The translations under genes were made by a program, and so were the position numbers. A stretch of 64,000 nucleotides of DNA from Mesorhizobium sp. B2-4-3 (lineage in GTDB: Bacteria > Pseudomonadota > Alphaproteobacteria > Rhizobiales > Rhizobiaceae), in NCBI RefSeq assembly GCF_006442815.1, contig NZ_VFVL01000008.1, positions 144,933 through 208,932 of the forward strand. Reading direction: 5' to 3'. Each line of letters starts with the position of its first letter. The first letter of the stretch is position 1. The notes under the pieces are model-generated. The model had not been told where the DNA came from, searched no databases, and saw only the letters and a list, made by a program, of their open reading frames with translations. Positions 9,895 to 20,115 of this stretch are shown in pieces.

Positions 9895-11109
9895 ATGGAA
9901 CCGAATTGGATCAGGACCCGAAGCCTCTTGGACGTGGCCTTGGTCACGGTCGTATCGATGATCGGTATCTGGATGGCCGAGGTCTACCTGAGCATGTTGT
10001 GGAACCTCGACGGCAGGGGGTTTTCCGAACTTTCGCATAGGCTTCCCTACTGGGATTTCACGAATCTCTGGGCAGGTTCGCGCATGGCTATTGACGGCCA
10101 CGTTGCCGTCCTTTTCGATGTGGACGCCTATCGAGCGGCGCTGCGCGCCATGTTTTCGCCCGACCTTCAAAATCAGGAATGGAGCTACCCGCCGAGTATC
10201 CTCTTGCTCGGCGTTCCGCTTGCGACCTTGCCGATCCTGCCTGCTTATCTGATCTGGACGGTTGGGACCGTGCTGTGTCTGTGGCTGGCGATCCGGCCGC
10301 TGAAGCTCGGAGCGGCCCTGGAACTGGCGATTGTCTTGAGTCCCGCCGTTATCTGGAACTCGGTGTTCGGTCAGAACGGCGCGCTGACGACGGCTCTGTT
10401 GATCGGAGGTCTCGCCGTGGCGCCAAGGCGTCCGGTGCTGGCTGGTATCTTGTTCGGCCTGCTGACGATCAAGCCGCATCTTGGCATTCTGGTGCCTTTC
10501 TGCCTGCTCGCCAGCGGCAATTGGCGAGCCATTCTCACCGCCATCGCGACCGCCGTCGTGATCGCCGTCGCCACGGGCCTGTTCTTTGGCTTCGATGTCT
10601 GGCGGCTGTTCCTGACCGAAACCCGTCCGTTGATGACGGCGATCATGGAGGCTCCTTATCCGCAGCCCTACCAATACAACGCGATAACGGTGTTCTTCAC
10701 GGCGAGGGCAATCGGCTTGGGTGTGGCCGCCGGCTATGGCGTGCAGGCGATCGCGACCGTCGTTTCCATCGCGGTAGCGGTCTGGCTCTGGTGGCCAGGG
10801 CGCCAGGTCTCGCATCAGGAACGCGTGGCGCTCACCGCTGTCCTTGCTATCCTAGCCACGCCTTATGGCTATACCTACGACACGATCGGTCTGGCCGTAG
10901 CGGTCGCCATGCTGGCCGCGATGACGTCAAGGCCACCCCGATTGATACTCGCGGTTTGCTGGCTCTGGCCTTTCGTCGGGCATTTTTTCACCTGGGGCGG
11001 ATATTGCGTCGCCGTGCTGATCCCGCTGTTCCTCGCCGCCTGGATGCTGTTTTCTATATGGACGAGAAGCCGGAAGACTGAAGTCTCCGGAGAGCCGTCC
11101 ATGGCGTAA
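9895..11109 (+). CDS. GT87-like membrane glycosyltransferase (DUF2029), first copy
   Basis: Polytopic membrane protein of 404 residues with about ten hydrophobic segments. WDFTNLWAGSRMAIDG at about residues 45-60 and WSYPPSILLLGVPLATLP near 100 are hallmark segments of the GT87/DUF2029 family, whose characterised members are polyprenyl-phosphate-dependent mannosyltransferases. The acceptor here is unknown. The start at 9895 has GAGGT upstream. It faces a paralogue (11189-12397) across a shared terminator. Confidence 0.8.
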   Translation: MEPNWIRTRSLLDVALVTVVSMIGIWMAEVYLSMLWNLDGRGFSELSHRLPYWDFTNLWAGSRMAIDGHVAVLFDVDAYRAALRAMFSPDLQNQEWSYPPSILLLGVPLATLPILPAYLIWTVGTVLCLWLAIRPLKLGAALELAIVLSPAVIWNSVFGQNGALTTALLIGGLAVAPRRPVLAGILFGLLTIKPHLGILVPFCLLASGNWRAILTAIATAVVIAVATGLFFGFDVWRLFLTETRPLMTAIMEAPYPQPYQYNAITVFFTARAIGLGVAAGYGVQAIATVVSIAVAVWLWWPGRQVSHQERVALTAVLAILATPYGYTYDTIGLAVAVAMLAAMTSRPPRLILAVCWLWPFVGHFFTWGGYCVAVLIPLFLAAWMLFSIWTRSRKTEVSGEPSMA

Positions 11110-11158
11110 GCGTTCGTAAGAGTGATTCAACGTTTCACGGAATCGCTCCACCAGTCTA

Positions 11159-11188
11159 AGTGTTTGTTTTTGCGTAAAAACAAACACT
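11159..11188. terminator. Bidirectional terminator between convergent GT87 genes
   Basis: AGTGTTTGTTTTT, loop GCGT, AAAAACAAACACT: a perfect 13-bp stem whose arms supply a U run in both directions. It fills the 79-bp gap between the two convergent stop codons. Confidence 0.8.
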
Positions 11189-12397
11189 CTACGGCGCTGC
11201 GTCCATCTTGACGCTCACACGCCGCCGCAGGAAGTCGGGCGTAAGGCCGGCGTCGCGCAATGCCACGAGAAGAAGCGCGAACAGGACAATCGCGGCGAGC
11301 GGAATTTTCAGCAATCCAAACTGGATCATGGCGAGAGGCAGCAGCATCGCCAAGGTCAGGATGGCGATCCGGGTCCTGCCTTCGGGCGACGGCGGATCTC
11401 TCAATGCCATCAGCCCGAGCGCGCCGGCAAGCAGGCCGAGATCGTAGCTCAGCGCATAAGGCGTGATGATGAATGTGGCGATCAGCAGAAGAATGCTGCG
11501 GTCGCGCGCATCGCCGACACGGAAGAAGGCCGCGATGACGACCAGCGCCACGGGCGCGGCCACCGAAAGATGCAGCATGAGCGCCATGTCCGGACCGAAG
11601 TTCCAGTTGCGGAGCGCGCCATAGACCGAGGGCATCATCGCAAGGAACAGGCCCTCGAGCACCCTCATGACCGCGTTCTGGTATGGCACGACATTTTGGA
11701 TGTAGCCGCGCCACGCATCGGGCCCGAAGATGGCGGCCGAGGCCGCCACCAGCAGCAGCGTGGAGATAGTGGCGCTGGCGATGACGGTCCAACGCCGCTC
11801 TGCCACCAGGAGGAACGGAAACAGCAGGCCGAGCTGCGGCTTGATCGTCAGCAGGCCGAGCAGGATGCCGGCGATGATGGGCCTTTTCTCGCGCAATGCC
11901 AGCGCGCCGAGCGCCAGGGCCGCGCAGAGATAGCCGTTTTGGGCGGCCCAGAAGTTGATAACGATGAAGGGCATTGCGGCGACCCAGGCCACGAGGTTCC
12001 GTTCGCCGATGAATGCGCGATAGGCGAAAAGGAAAGCGATGCCCGTCGTTGCCAGGAAGAGCAGCAGCGCGGTCTTGTAGCCAAACAATCCGAATGGCCA
12101 GACCAGGAAGAGGAAATGCGGCGGATAGCTCCAATTGTGCCAGGGATATTCGCTGCCGAAGGCCTCCTGGAGATGGCTGAAATAAACATCCCAAGGCCCG
12201 AACAGGTCCTGCACCTCGCCGGAGAGCAGCAATCTGGACGCCATCCAGTAGTTGGCGAAGTCCTTGTCGGCAAGGCTCGGGGCGAGGCCCGGTGCAAGGA
12301 TCGCAACCACGGTCGCGCAAGCCAAGACCGCTGCCGCCATGGATGCGACCGCGAACACGAACAGATATGGCTTCGGCAGTGCCGCTAGCCGTTGCAT
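11189..12397 (-). CDS. GT87-like membrane glycosyltransferase (DUF2029), second copy
   Basis: A 402-residue multi-spanning protein that parallels the neighbouring 9895-11109 product: FANYWMASRLLLSG at about residues 44-57, WSYPPHFLFLVWPFGLFG near 93, and RPIIAGILLGLLTIKPQLG near 150, the last matching RPVLAGILFGLLTIKPHLG in the neighbour. The two are clear paralogues arranged tail to tail. The family predicts lipid-linked sugar transfer on the outer face of the membrane. Donor and acceptor cannot be told from sequence. Confidence 0.8.
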   Translation of the reverse strand: MQRLAALPKPYLFVFAVASMAAAVLACATVVAILAPGLAPSLADKDFANYWMASRLLLSGEVQDLFGPWDVYFSHLQEAFGSEYPWHNWSYPPHFLFLVWPFGLFGYKTALLLFLATTGIAFLFAYRAFIGERNLVAWVAAMPFIVINFWAAQNGYLCAALALGALALREKRPIIAGILLGLLTIKPQLGLLFPFLLVAERRWTVIASATISTLLLVAASAAIFGPDAWRGYIQNVVPYQNAVMRVLEGLFLAMMPSVYGALRNWNFGPDMALMLHLSVAAPVALVVIAAFFRVGDARDRSILLLIATFIITPYALSYDLGLLAGALGLMALRDPPSPEGRTRIAILTLAMLLPLAMIQFGLLKIPLAAIVLFALLLVALRDAGLTPDFLRRRVSVKMDAAP

Positions 12398-12487
12398 GGA
12401 AACCTTGCCCGTTGCCTGGCCGGTTTCTTGCAGGAATCTCTTAAGAAACCCGAAAACCGGTCGGCGCCGGTCAGCTCAGGCGGGGCC

Positions 12488-13447
12488 TCAAAGCTTCCTC
12501 AGCGCCACTTCCTCGATCAGGTGGTTGGCGCCCTTGCGCAGGATGAGATCGGCCCGCGCCCTTGTCGGCAGGATGTTCTCGCGCAGGTTCTTCAGGTTGA
12601 TGTTGGCCCACAGCCCTTCGGCGATGGCCCGCGCGGCATCCTGCGAAAGCTGCGAATAGCGGTGGAAGAAGGAGTCCGGATTGCGGAAGGCGGTTTCGCG
12701 CAGGCGCATGAAGCGCTGGATGTACCACTGATGGATCAGCTTCTCGTCGGCATCGATATAGATGGCGAAGTCGAAGAAGTCGGACAGGAACGGCACGATC
12801 TTGCCGTCCTTCGGCAGCTTGCCCGGCTGCAGCACGTTGATGCCTTCGAAGATCAGTATGTCCGGCCGGTCGATGGTGACGAACTCGCCGGGGATCACGT
12901 CGTAGGTCAGGTGCGAATAGACCGGCGCGACGACGCTGCTTTGCGCCGACTTGATGCCGGACAGGAACCTGAGCAGCGCGCCGACGTCGTAGCTCTCGGG
13001 GAACCCCTTGCGCTCCATGAGGTTCTCGCGTCGCAGGATCTCGTTGGGCAACAGGAAGCCGTCGGTGGTGATGAGATCGACTTTCGGGCTCGACGGCCAG
13101 CGCGCCAGCAGTTCCTTCAGCACGCGCGCCGTGGTCGACTTGCCGACCGCGACCGAGCCGGCGATGCCGATGATGAAGGGGGTCTTGACGACATCCTGCG
13201 CCTTGAAGAAGGCCTGACGCTGCCGGAACAGCAGCTGGCTCGCCTCGACATGCGCCGAAAGCAGCCGCGACAGCGAAAGGTAGATGCGCTTGACCTCTTC
13301 GAGGTCGACCGGGTCGTTGAGCGAGCGCAGCCGGTCGATCTCTTCCCCAGTCAGCGTCAGCGGCGTGTCGGCGCGGAACTGCGACCATTGCTCGGCGGAG
13401 AAGAATCGATAGGGGGAATACTTCTCGGTCGGAGCCAGTTGGTCCAT
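12488..13447 (-). CDS. coaA: Pantothenate kinase, type I
   Basis: First enzyme of coenzyme A synthesis, phosphorylating pantothenate. The 319-residue protein carries the P-loop GSVAVGKST at about residues 96-104 and the family segments SPYRFF and [12 protein letters not shown]. It begins 37 bp after hisE on the same strand, so it is probably the last gene of the histidine operon; the hisE-coaA pairing is common in Rhizobiales. CoA feedback on the enzyme is expected from the family. Confidence 0.96.
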   Translation of the reverse strand: MDQLAPTEKYSPYRFFSAEQWSQFRADTPLTLTGEEIDRLRSLNDPVDLEEVKRIYLSLSRLLSAHVEASQLLFRQRQAFFKAQDVVKTPFIIGIAGSVAVGKSTTARVLKELLARWPSSPKVDLITTDGFLLPNEILRRENLMERKGFPESYDVGALLRFLSGIKSAQSSVVAPVYSHLTYDVIPGEFVTIDRPDILIFEGINVLQPGKLPKDGKIVPFLSDFFDFAIYIDADEKLIHQWYIQRFMRLRETAFRNPDSFFHRYSQLSQDAARAIAEGLWANINLKNLRENILPTRARADLILRKGANHLIEEVALRKL

Positions 13448-13484
13448 CGGGTTTCCTGCCCTCCTCGCCGTCAGCCCCAGGCCT

Positions 13485-13808
13485 TCAACCGCGGGGACGG
13501 GACGCCTTTTCGGCGATGCCCGAGCGGCCGGTTCGGCTCTCGAGCTCCTTCAGCACGTCGTCAAGCGGAATGCCCGCTACGCCAAGGACGACCAGCCAAT
13601 GATATATAAGATCGGCACTTTCCGAAACGATGGCCTGCTTGTCGCCGCGGATGGCGGCGATCACCGTTTCCACCGCTTCCTCGCCGAGCTTCTGCGCCGC
13701 CTTGTCCATGCCTTTGGCGAACAGCTTCGCCGTCCATGAGTCAGCGTCGCCGGAATGGGCGCGCTGATGGATGATCGTTTCCAGCTCGGCGAGCGAAAAT
13801 TGAGCCAT
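13485..13808 (-). CDS. hisE: Phosphoribosyl-ATP pyrophosphatase
   Basis: Second step of histidine synthesis, hydrolysing PR-ATP to PR-AMP. A 107-residue stand-alone HisE with the MazG-like helices. [10 protein letters not shown] supplies the metal-binding acidic residues and [14 protein letters not shown] follows. HisI is not fused and is not in the window. It lies 9 bp after hisF. Confidence 0.96.
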   Translation of the reverse strand: MAQFSLAELETIIHQRAHSGDADSWTAKLFAKGMDKAAQKLGEEAVETVIAAIRGDKQAIVSESADLIYHWLVVLGVAGIPLDDVLKELESRTGRSGIAEKASRPRG

Positions 13809-13817
13809 AGCAGTGGT

Positions 13818-14609
13818 TTAAGTCCGATGTGCCGGCGAGTCCAGCCGCATCGGCAGGCCGGCCTTTGCCATATGTGCCTTGGCCTCGGCGATCGTGAAGG
13901 TGCCGAAATGGAAGATCGAGGCGGCAAGCACTGCACCCGCATGGCCGTCGCGGATGCCTTCGACCAGGTGGTCAAGCGTTCCGACGCCGCCGGAAGCGAT
14001 CACCGGCGCGCGCACGGCGTCGGCGATGGCGCGGGTGAGCGCGATGTCGTAGCCGGCCTTGGTGCCGTCGCGGTCCATCGAGGTCAAAAGAATCTCGCCG
14101 GCGCCGCGCTCGACCATCGTCCTGGCGAATTCGACCGCGTCGATGCCGGTCTTCTCGCGTCCGCCATGCGTGAAAATCTCCCAGCGATCGGCTTCGCCCG
14201 CCGCCGACACCTTCTTGGCGTCGATCGCCACGACGATGCACTGGTTGCCGAACTTGTCTGCGGCTTCCGCGACGAAATCCGGGTTCTTCACCGCCGCCGT
14301 GTTGATCGACACCTTGTCGGCGCCGGCCAGCAGCAGCTTGCGGATGTCGGCGACCTGCCGCACGCCGCCGCCGACGGTGAGCGGCATGAAGCACTGCTCG
14401 GCCGTCCTGGCGACCACGTCGAAGATAGTCTCGCGATTGTCGGACGATGCGGTGATATCGAGGAAGCAGAGCTCGTCGGCGCCTGCGGCATCATAAGCCT
14501 TGGCGGCCTCGACCGGGTCGCCGGCATCGATCAGGCCGACGAAATTGACGCCCTTGACCACGCGGCCGTTCTTGACGTCGAGGCAGGGGATGACGCGGGC
14601 CTTGAGCAT
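13818..14609 (-). CDS. hisF: Imidazole glycerol phosphate synthase, cyclase subunit
   Basis: Beta-alpha barrel subunit that uses ammonia made by HisH to form imidazole glycerol phosphate and AICAR. 263 residues, with the catalytic aspartates in [14 protein letters not shown] and in [11 protein letters not shown]. The ATG at 14609 overlaps the stop of the arginase-like gene upstream (ATGA), so translation is coupled. Confidence 0.97.
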   Translation of the reverse strand: MLKARVIPCLDVKNGRVVKGVNFVGLIDAGDPVEAAKAYDAAGADELCFLDITASSDNRETIFDVVARTAEQCFMPLTVGGGVRQVADIRKLLLAGADKVSINTAAVKNPDFVAEAADKFGNQCIVVAIDAKKVSAAGEADRWEIFTHGGREKTGIDAVEFARTMVERGAGEILLTSMDRDGTKAGYDIALTRAIADAVRAPVIASGGVGTLDHLVEGIRDGHAGAVLAASIFHFGTFTIAEAKAHMAKAGLPMRLDSPAHRT

Positions 14610-15448
14610 CACTTGCCTTCCAGGGTCGAGAGCAGGTCGACCACCAGCTCGCCGACCAGCGGCGGCACGTCGCCCTTGGGGTCGAAGGCCGGATCGTAGG
14701 CGGAAATGGTCAACCCGGCGATGGCGAGCGGACCGGCGAGACCGCACATCGCGGTGCGCACCTGCTCGGGCGCCGGACCGCCGGGCGTGGTGTAGCGGTT
14801 GGCCTGCAGCTTCTCGGGGTCGTGCACGTCGAGGTCGACATGCATGTGCACCTGGCTTGCGCCGTCGGCCTTCAGCCGTTGCGCAGCTGCCTTCCAGTCC
14901 GGGCATTCGGTCCGGATGACGGGCAGCGTCTTCAGCAGCTCCTTCTCGGCCTCGTCGAGGTCGCGCGCATTGACCAAGACGCAACGCGACGGATCGACCG
15001 GCTTGAAGCCGGGGATCTGGTTGGCCATCGGCCGCCAGCACAGGCCGAGTGCGACAGCCAGCGCCATGCCGTCGAGGAAGCCGGTGGTGGAGGTCTCCGG
15101 CGTGTTGAGATCGCCATGCTGGTCTGCCCAGATGATGGCGTCGGCGCCGGCGCCGGCCACGGCGCCCGCGGCGGTCAGGCAGTTCCCCGCCAGCACGATC
15201 GGAAACCGCTTCTTGTCCATCGCGATGCGGACCTGGCCCGAAACGGCGTTGCAGACGGCGAATCCGGTGCTGATCTCGCGCTCTTCTTCGTCCTCGACCA
15301 CCTTGCCGATGTCATGCACCTCGACGTCGTGGCCGGCGAGCTTCAGCGCCTCGGCCAGCCCGCCCGAGATCAGCGCGTCCGGCCCCTGGCCGCAGCCGCC
15401 GTGGAAATGGCCGCTGTCATAGGATGCCAGGATGATGGAAATGTTCAC
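14609..15448 (-). CDS. Arginase/agmatinase-fold protein inside the his operon
   Basis: A 279-residue protein of the ureohydrolase superfamily placed between hisA and hisF, with stop/start overlaps on both sides; the start is GTG at 15448. Two manganese-site motifs are present: D109-x-H111-x-D113 in WADQHGDLN, and D205, D207, D210 in HVDLDVHDP. The third, normally GG(D/N)HS, reads AGNCLTAAG at residues 87-95, so the ligand histidine is replaced by C90. The fold and most of the dimetal site remain, but catalysis may differ. Formiminoglutamase would fit a histidine context by name only, as that acts in degradation. Function unknown. Confidence 0.8.
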   Translation of the reverse strand: MNISIILASYDSGHFHGGCGQGPDALISGGLAEALKLAGHDVEVHDIGKVVEDEEEREISTGFAVCNAVSGQVRIAMDKKRFPIVLAGNCLTAAGAVAGAGADAIIWADQHGDLNTPETSTTGFLDGMALAVALGLCWRPMANQIPGFKPVDPSRCVLVNARDLDEAEKELLKTLPVIRTECPDWKAAAQRLKADGASQVHMHVDLDVHDPEKLQANRYTTPGGPAPEQVRTAMCGLAGPLAIAGLTISAYDPAFDPKGDVPPLVGELVVDLLSTLEGK

Positions 15449-16191
15449 TATTCTGCCTCCGCCCGCTCGCCGCGCAGGATCGCCAGCGCCTCGGCCGGGT
15501 CGATACGTCCGTCATATAGGGCACGGCCGGAGATCGCGCCTTCGAGTTTTTTCGCGTCCGGCATGGTCATGCGCACGATGTCGGCGATCGAGGCGAGGCC
15601 GCCGGATGCGATCACCGGAATGGACACCGCCTCGGCGAGGTCGATGGTCGAATCCCAGTTGATGCCGGTCAGCACACCGTCGCGATCGATGTCGGTGTAG
15701 ATGATGGCGGCGACGCCGGCGCCCTCGAACTTCTTCGCCAGCTCGATGACGCCGAGCTCGGAGGCCTCGGCCCAGCCCTCGACGGCGACCTTGCCGCCCT
15801 TGGCGTCGATGCCGACGGCGATCTTGCCGGGAAATTCCTTGCAGGCTTGCTTGACCAGCTCGGGTTCGCGCACCGCCACGGTGCCGAGGATAACGCGCGT
15901 CAGGCCGCGATCCAGCCAGTCCTCGATCTGCGGCAAGGTGCGGATGCCGCCGCCGAGCTGCACCGGATTCTTCGTCGCCTTGAGGATGGCGCCGACCGCC
16001 GCCGAATTGACGCTCTGGCCCTTGAAGGCGCCGTTGAGGTCGACGACATGCAGCCACTCGAAGCCCTGGTCCTCAAAGGCCTTCGCCTGTGCGGCGGGAT
16101 CGTCGTTGTAGATGGTGGCGGTGGCCATGTCGCCGTGCTTAAGGCGCACGCACTTGCCGTCCTTGAGATCGATGGCGGGAAACAGGATCAT
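15448..16191 (-). CDS. hisA: ProFAR isomerase
   Basis: Phosphoribosylformimino-AICAR isomerase, a half-barrel-repeat TIM barrel like HisF. 247 residues, with the catalytic aspartate in [14 protein letters not shown] and the second in [12 protein letters not shown]. Its TAG stop shares one base with the GTG start of the arginase-like gene. Confidence 0.97.
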   Translation of the reverse strand: MILFPAIDLKDGKCVRLKHGDMATATIYNDDPAAQAKAFEDQGFEWLHVVDLNGAFKGQSVNSAAVGAILKATKNPVQLGGGIRTLPQIEDWLDRGLTRVILGTVAVREPELVKQACKEFPGKIAVGIDAKGGKVAVEGWAEASELGVIELAKKFEGAGVAAIIYTDIDRDGVLTGINWDSTIDLAEAVSIPVIASGGLASIADIVRMTMPDAKKLEGAISGRALYDGRIDPAEALAILRGERAEAE

Positions 16192-16194
16192 CGG

Positions 16195-16485
16195 TCAGGC
16201 GCCCTCGACGATGACGAAATGGCCGGTCGAAGCGGCGAGCCGGAACTTCGAGGCATGCTGATATTCAGGCGAATGATAGCATTCGATCGCCTTGTCGTAG
16301 GTGTCGAACTCGACCAGCACGTGACGGTTGCCGGTCGCTCCTTCCGGGCTCTCGTAACGACCCGCGCGGACCGCGAACTTAGCGCCGTACTTCGCGAAGG
16401 CGACGGCGTTGGCTTCGATATACTGCTTGTAGACATCCGGATCGTGGACATCGATCATCGCCATCCAATAGCCCTTCTTGCTCAT
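16195..16485 (-). CDS. DUF1330 small protein
   Basis: A 96-residue protein of the DUF1330 family (dimeric alpha-beta barrel fold) with the typical GYWMAMIDVHDPDVYKQY start and HVLVEFDTYDKAIECYHSPEY core. It lies 3 bp from both hisA and hisH in the operon. Its role is unknown; family members are often found beside metabolic enzymes and could bind a small intermediate. Confidence 0.88.
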   Translation of the reverse strand: MSKKGYWMAMIDVHDPDVYKQYIEANAVAFAKYGAKFAVRAGRYESPEGATGNRHVLVEFDTYDKAIECYHSPEYQHASKFRLAASTGHFVIVEGA

Positions 16486-16488
16486 TTT

Positions 16489-17139
16489 TCAGGGCCTCCA
16501 CTTCAAGAAATTGGTGATCAAGGCCAGGCCGAGCGCCTGGCTCTTCTCTGGATGGAACTGCGTGCCGGCGATATTGTCGCGCGCAACCGCTGCCGTCACC
16601 GCGCCGCCATAGTCCGCTGTCGCCAGCACCTCGTCCGCCTTCCGCGCATCGAGATGATAGGAATGGACAAAATAGGCGTGCAATCCGTTCGCGCCGGTCT
16701 CGATGCCGGAAAACAAGGGATGGGGGCGCGTAAGCTCGATCGTGTTCCAGCCGATCTGCGGGATTTTCAGCGCCGGATCGGACGGCGTGATCTCCTTGAC
16801 GTCGCCGGCGATCCAGCCGAGGCCCCTTGTCACGGTCTTTTCGAGGCCGCGTTCCGACATCAGCTGCATGCCGACGCAGATGCCGAGGAAAGGCCGCCCC
16901 TTGGCGATTGCCGCTTCCTCCACCGCCTCCCACATGCCCGCCACAGCGTGCAGGCCGGCGGCGCAGTCGGCATAGGCGCCGACGCCCGGCAGCACGATGC
17001 GGTCGGCGGAACGCACCCGCTCGGCGTCGGCCGTCAGCTCGATCGTCGCCGCAAGGCCCGCCTCATGCGCGGCGCGCTCGAAGGCCTTGGTGGCCGAGCG
17101 CAGATTGCCCGAGCCGTAGTCGATGATGGCTACCCGCAT
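16489..17139 (-). CDS. hisH: Imidazole glycerol phosphate synthase, glutaminase subunit
   Basis: Class I glutamine amidotransferase of 216 residues supplying ammonia to HisF. The nucleophile cysteine lies in [10 protein letters not shown], and the catalytic His-Glu pair in [10 protein letters not shown]. The start [15 protein letters not shown] is standard. The DUF2628 gene stops just before its start. Confidence 0.97.
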   Translation of the reverse strand: MRVAIIDYGSGNLRSATKAFERAAHEAGLAATIELTADAERVRSADRIVLPGVGAYADCAAGLHAVAGMWEAVEEAAIAKGRPFLGICVGMQLMSERGLEKTVTRGLGWIAGDVKEITPSDPALKIPQIGWNTIELTRPHPLFSGIETGANGLHAYFVHSYHLDARKADEVLATADYGGAVTAAVARDNIAGTQFHPEKSQALGLALITNFLKWRP

Positions 17140-17140
17140 G

Positions 17141-17617
17141 TCAGGGCCTTCCAGGCGTATGGGTCAGTCCCAGCGCCATGCCTGTCTGTGGCGGACGGGC
17201 CAGCGACGCGTCCGGCACGATGCGCGGCATTGGCGCCGCCTCCTCGACATCCTCGGCGATTTCCAGCGCTTGGCGCGTCTCGGCATCGCCGAGATCGCCG
17301 GCCTCGACCACACCCCATTCCCGCCAGCCGCGCCGGCGCAGCGAAGCGATGCGCAGGCCCCGGCCTTCAAATCCGACATAGAGCGAGACCAGCAGCGACA
17401 GCAGCGATCCGGCCCCTTCGAGCCCGAGCCTCTCGCCGAGCACCGACAGGAGCGCCATGACGATGAAGGTCAGGGCCGCCTCGATCCACAGCCGGTGCCA
17501 GGCGAGCCACAGCGGCGCGACGAGGAAACCCAGCCAGGTGAAGCTGTCGCGCACGAAAATCGCGTCCTCGGCTTTGTTGCCGCCAGCCGGCGGCTGCATC
17601 ACGACATAGATCGCCAT
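17141..17617 (-). CDS. DUF2628 membrane protein
   Basis: A 158-residue protein with a soluble N-terminus ([22 protein letters not shown]), two or three hydrophobic segments at about residues 28-82, and a polar C-terminal tail. It matches the DUF2628 family, which in rhizobia is regularly found between hisB and hisH. No enzymatic motif is visible. Spacing to both neighbours is under 5 bp, so it is translated with the histidine enzymes. Confidence 0.85.
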   Translation of the reverse strand: MAIYVVMQPPAGGNKAEDAIFVRDSFTWLGFLVAPLWLAWHRLWIEAALTFIVMALLSVLGERLGLEGAGSLLSLLVSLYVGFEGRGLRIASLRRRGWREWGVVEAGDLGDAETRQALEIAEDVEEAAPMPRIVPDASLARPPQTGMALGLTHTPGRP

Positions 17618-17621
17618 AGGG

Positions 17622-18218
17622 CTATCCTTTCAGGGATCCCTTGGTGGAAGGCACCGCGTCAGGCTGGCGCGGATCGCGCTCCAGCGCCGCGCGCAGCGCC
17701 CGCGCCACCGCCTTGAAGCAGGTCTCGGCGATATGATGGTTGTTGGCGCCGTAATGGTTGGTCACATGCAGCGTGATGCCGGCATTCTGCGCCAGCGCCT
17801 GGAAGAACTCGCGCACCAGCTCGGTGTCGAACGCGCCGATCTTCGGCGACGAGAAGGCGACGTTCCAGACCAGGAACGGCCGGCCGGAGACGTCGATCGC
17901 CGCCTTGGTCAGCGTCTCGTCCATGGCGAGGTCGATCGAGGCGTAGCGCATGATGCCGCGTCGCTCGCCAAGCGCCTTGGCAAGCGCCTGGCCGATCGCG
18001 ATCCCGGTATCCTCGACGGTGTGGTGGTCGTCGATATGCAGGTCGCCCTTTGCCTTGATCGTCATGTCGATCAGCGAATGCCGCGACAGCTGGTCGAGCA
18101 TATGGTCGAAGAAGCCGACGCCGGTCGAAATATCGGATTTTCCCTTGCCGTCGACATCAACGGAGACCGAAATCTCGGTTTCCTTGGTCTTGCGGCTGAC
18201 TTCGGCCGAACGCGTCAT
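17622..18218 (-). CDS. hisB: Imidazoleglycerol-phosphate dehydratase
   Basis: Monofunctional HisB dehydratase of 198 residues. The manganese-binding histidine clusters are [20 protein letters not shown], and [11 protein letters not shown] with FKAVARAL. It lacks the phosphatase domain of the enterobacterial fusion. The start at 18218 ([15 protein letters not shown]) has AAGGACAGAG upstream; the longer open frame runs into the divergent promoter. It is the first gene of the minus-strand his operon. Confidence 0.97.
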   Translation of the reverse strand: MTRSAEVSRKTKETEISVSVDVDGKGKSDISTGVGFFDHMLDQLSRHSLIDMTIKAKGDLHIDDHHTVEDTGIAIGQALAKALGERRGIMRYASIDLAMDETLTKAAIDVSGRPFLVWNVAFSSPKIGAFDTELVREFFQALAQNAGITLHVTNHYGANNHHIAETCFKAVARALRAALERDPRQPDAVPSTKGSLKG

Positions 18219-18437
18219 CGCTCTGTCCTTGTTGCCCTGTTCGGAGGCGCCAGGGCTTGAAAACGAAAGCCTTCTATCAGCATGATCCGGCGATTGCCAG
18301 TTGCCATTCCGGCCGCTATCGGCCTCGGCTGAGGGGTGGTTTGCAATCGTTGGCCCTATGCATACATATGGCCGATCAAAACTCACTCGTACCGCGCCAA
18401 TCGCCTTTCCAGAGGGATAGCGCGAATCGGAGCTAAA
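18219..18437. promoter_or_regulatory. Divergent hisB / hslV promoter region
   Basis: A 219-bp gap between divergent start codons that must hold the promoters of the his and hsl operons. I see no histidine-rich leader peptide and no strong palindrome. HslV has CGGAGC just before its ATG at 18438. Confidence 0.5.
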
Positions 18438-18989
18438 ATGTCGAATGAACTCACCATGCACGCCACGACCATCATCAGCGTGCGCAAGGGCGGCAAGGTC
18501 GTGATCGCCGGCGACGGCCAGGTCAGCCTTGGCCAGACCATCATGAAGGGCAACGCCCGCAAGGTGCGCCGCATCGGCAAGGGCGGCAGCGTCATTGCCG
18601 GCTTCGCCGGCGCTACCGCCGACGCCTTCACCCTGCTCGAGCGGCTCGAGGCCAAGCTCGAGCAATATCCCGACCAGCTGACGCGCGCCTGCGTCGAGCT
18701 CGCCAAGGACTGGCGCACCGACCGCTATCTGCGCCGCCTGGAAGCCATGATGCTGGTCGCCGACAAGTCGGTCTCGCTGGCGCTGACCGGCAATGGCGAC
18801 GTGCTGGAGCCCGAGCATGGCGTCATGGCCATCGGTTCCGGCGGCAATTACGCGCTGGCGGCTGCCCGCGCGCTGATCGACACCGACAAGGACGCCGAGG
18901 AGATCGCCCGCAAGGCTATGCAGATCGCGTCCGACATCTGCGTCTACACCAACAACAATTTCGTCGTCGAAACGCTCGATGCCGCTTGA
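18438..18989 (+). CDS. hslV: HslV (ClpQ) proteasome-like protease subunit
   Basis: Threonine protease forming double hexamers, gated by HslU. 183 residues. The N-terminal propeptide of nine residues ends before T10 in [13 protein letters not shown], the expected catalytic threonine after processing. The core GDGQVSLG is present. The start at 18438 follows family alignment, although the frame is open upstream. It begins a four-gene unit hslV-GNAT-DUF2585-hslU. Confidence 0.97.
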   Translation: MSNELTMHATTIISVRKGGKVVIAGDGQVSLGQTIMKGNARKVRRIGKGGSVIAGFAGATADAFTLLERLEAKLEQYPDQLTRACVELAKDWRTDRYLRRLEAMMLVADKSVSLALTGNGDVLEPEHGVMAIGSGGNYALAAARALIDTDKDAEEIARKAMQIASDICVYTNNNFVVETLDAA

Positions 18990-19506
18990 GCGCGTTCAGC
19001 CATATGATTTTCGGCCGGTCACGGAAAAAGACTTGGCGATGATCGCGGGCTGGCTCAAGGAGCCGCACGTCGCCCAATGGTGGGACGATCCGGCAAAGGA
19101 AATCGCCGAGATCCGCGAGCATATGGATTCGGTCTCGGTGGAGCCGCTGATCGTCGAGCTGGACAGCAGGCCGATCGCCTATCTGCAGAGTTACGACCCG
19201 CATATGGAGGACGACCATCCATACGCCGACCAGCCCTTCGGCACGCTTGGCATCGATCTGTCGATCGGCCCGCCGGAGCTGGTCGGTATCGGTCATGGCT
19301 CGGCGATCGTGCGCCAGTTCGTCGAGGAGCTGTTCGAGGAAGGCGTGCCGCGCGTCATCATCGATCCGCATCCCGACAACGGCCGCGCCATCCGCGCCTA
19401 TGAGAAAGCCGGCTTCAGGCCGATCGGCCGCAGGCATTCGCAATATGGGGACGTCGTGCTGATGGCCGTCGATGCGGCCGACGACGATGAAAATCTGGGG
19501 GACTGA
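18979..19506 (+). CDS. GNAT-family N-acetyltransferase (AAC(6')-like)
   Basis: A 175-residue GNAT protein whose start overlaps the end of hslV by 11 bp. The [16 protein letters not shown] and HVAQWW segments and the late [18 protein letters not shown] motif resemble the AacA4/siderophore acetyltransferase subgroup. The acetyl-CoA loop is represented by [13 protein letters not shown]. The substrate is unknown; a role in modifying HslVU clients or subunits is only suggested by location. Annotating it as drug resistance would not be justified. Confidence 0.85.
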   Translation: MPLERVQPYDFRPVTEKDLAMIAGWLKEPHVAQWWDDPAKEIAEIREHMDSVSVEPLIVELDSRPIAYLQSYDPHMEDDHPYADQPFGTLGIDLSIGPPELVGIGHGSAIVRQFVEELFEEGVPRVIIDPHPDNGRAIRAYEKAGFRPIGRRHSQYGDVVLMAVDAADDDENLGD

Positions 19507-19510
19507 GGCA

Positions 19511-20110
19511 ATGACCGCATCCGGAGAGGGCAAGACGCTTTCGGCCTATGAAGACAGCTGGCGCATGGGCCTGCTGCTCGTGCTTGCCCTGGTCATCTTC
19601 CAGGCGGGCGCCTTGTACGGCATGGGCCATCCGCCGATCTGCACCTGCGGCTACGTCAAGCTCTGGCACGGCGTGGTCAACAGCTCGGAGAATTCCCAGC
19701 ACATCGCCGACTGGTACACCTTCTCGCACATCATCCACGGCTTCCTGTTCTATGCGCTGGCCTGGGCGCTGTTCCCGCGCTCGCCGGTCGGGCTGCGGCT
19801 CGCCTTTGCGGTCCTCATCGAAGGCGGCTGGGAGCTTCTGGAAAACAGCCCCTTCATCATTGACCGCTACCGCGCCGGCACCATCTCGCTCAACTATTAC
19901 GGCGACTCGATCATCAACTCGGTGTCCGACACGCTGTTCATGGCGCTGGGATTTGTGATGGCGCGAAAGCTACCTATATGGGTGATCGTGGCCCTGGCGC
20001 TCATCTTCGAGCTCGGCACGGGCTACATCATCCGGGACAATCTGACGCTCAACGTGATCATGCTGCTGCATCCGTTCGAGTCCATCAAGCAGTGGCAAAG
20101 TGGAATTTGA
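19511..20110 (+). CDS. DUF2585 (UPF0314) integral membrane protein
   Basis: A 199-residue membrane protein with about five hydrophobic segments, containing [20 protein letters not shown] and [18 protein letters not shown], the recognition segments of UPF0314. The start at 19511 lies 4 bp after the GNAT stop. Function is not established. Its conserved position between hslV and hslU in rhizobia suggests cotranscription rather than a shown functional tie. Confidence 0.88.
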   Translation: MTASGEGKTLSAYEDSWRMGLLLVLALVIFQAGALYGMGHPPICTCGYVKLWHGVVNSSENSQHIADWYTFSHIIHGFLFYALAWALFPRSPVGLRLAFAVLIEGGWELLENSPFIIDRYRAGTISLNYYGDSIINSVSDTLFMALGFVMARKLPIWVIVALALIFELGTGYIIRDNLTLNVIMLLHPFESIKQWQSGI

Positions 20111-20115
20111 GTCTT

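Noticed and set aside
18219..18437. Histidine attenuator upstream of hisB
   Set aside because: No short frame with a histidine run and no terminator/antiterminator pair was found.
18979..19506. Aminoglycoside resistance gene
   Set aside because: The GNAT protein resembles AAC(6') loosely, but its place in the hsl unit and lack of mobile context argue for a housekeeping role.
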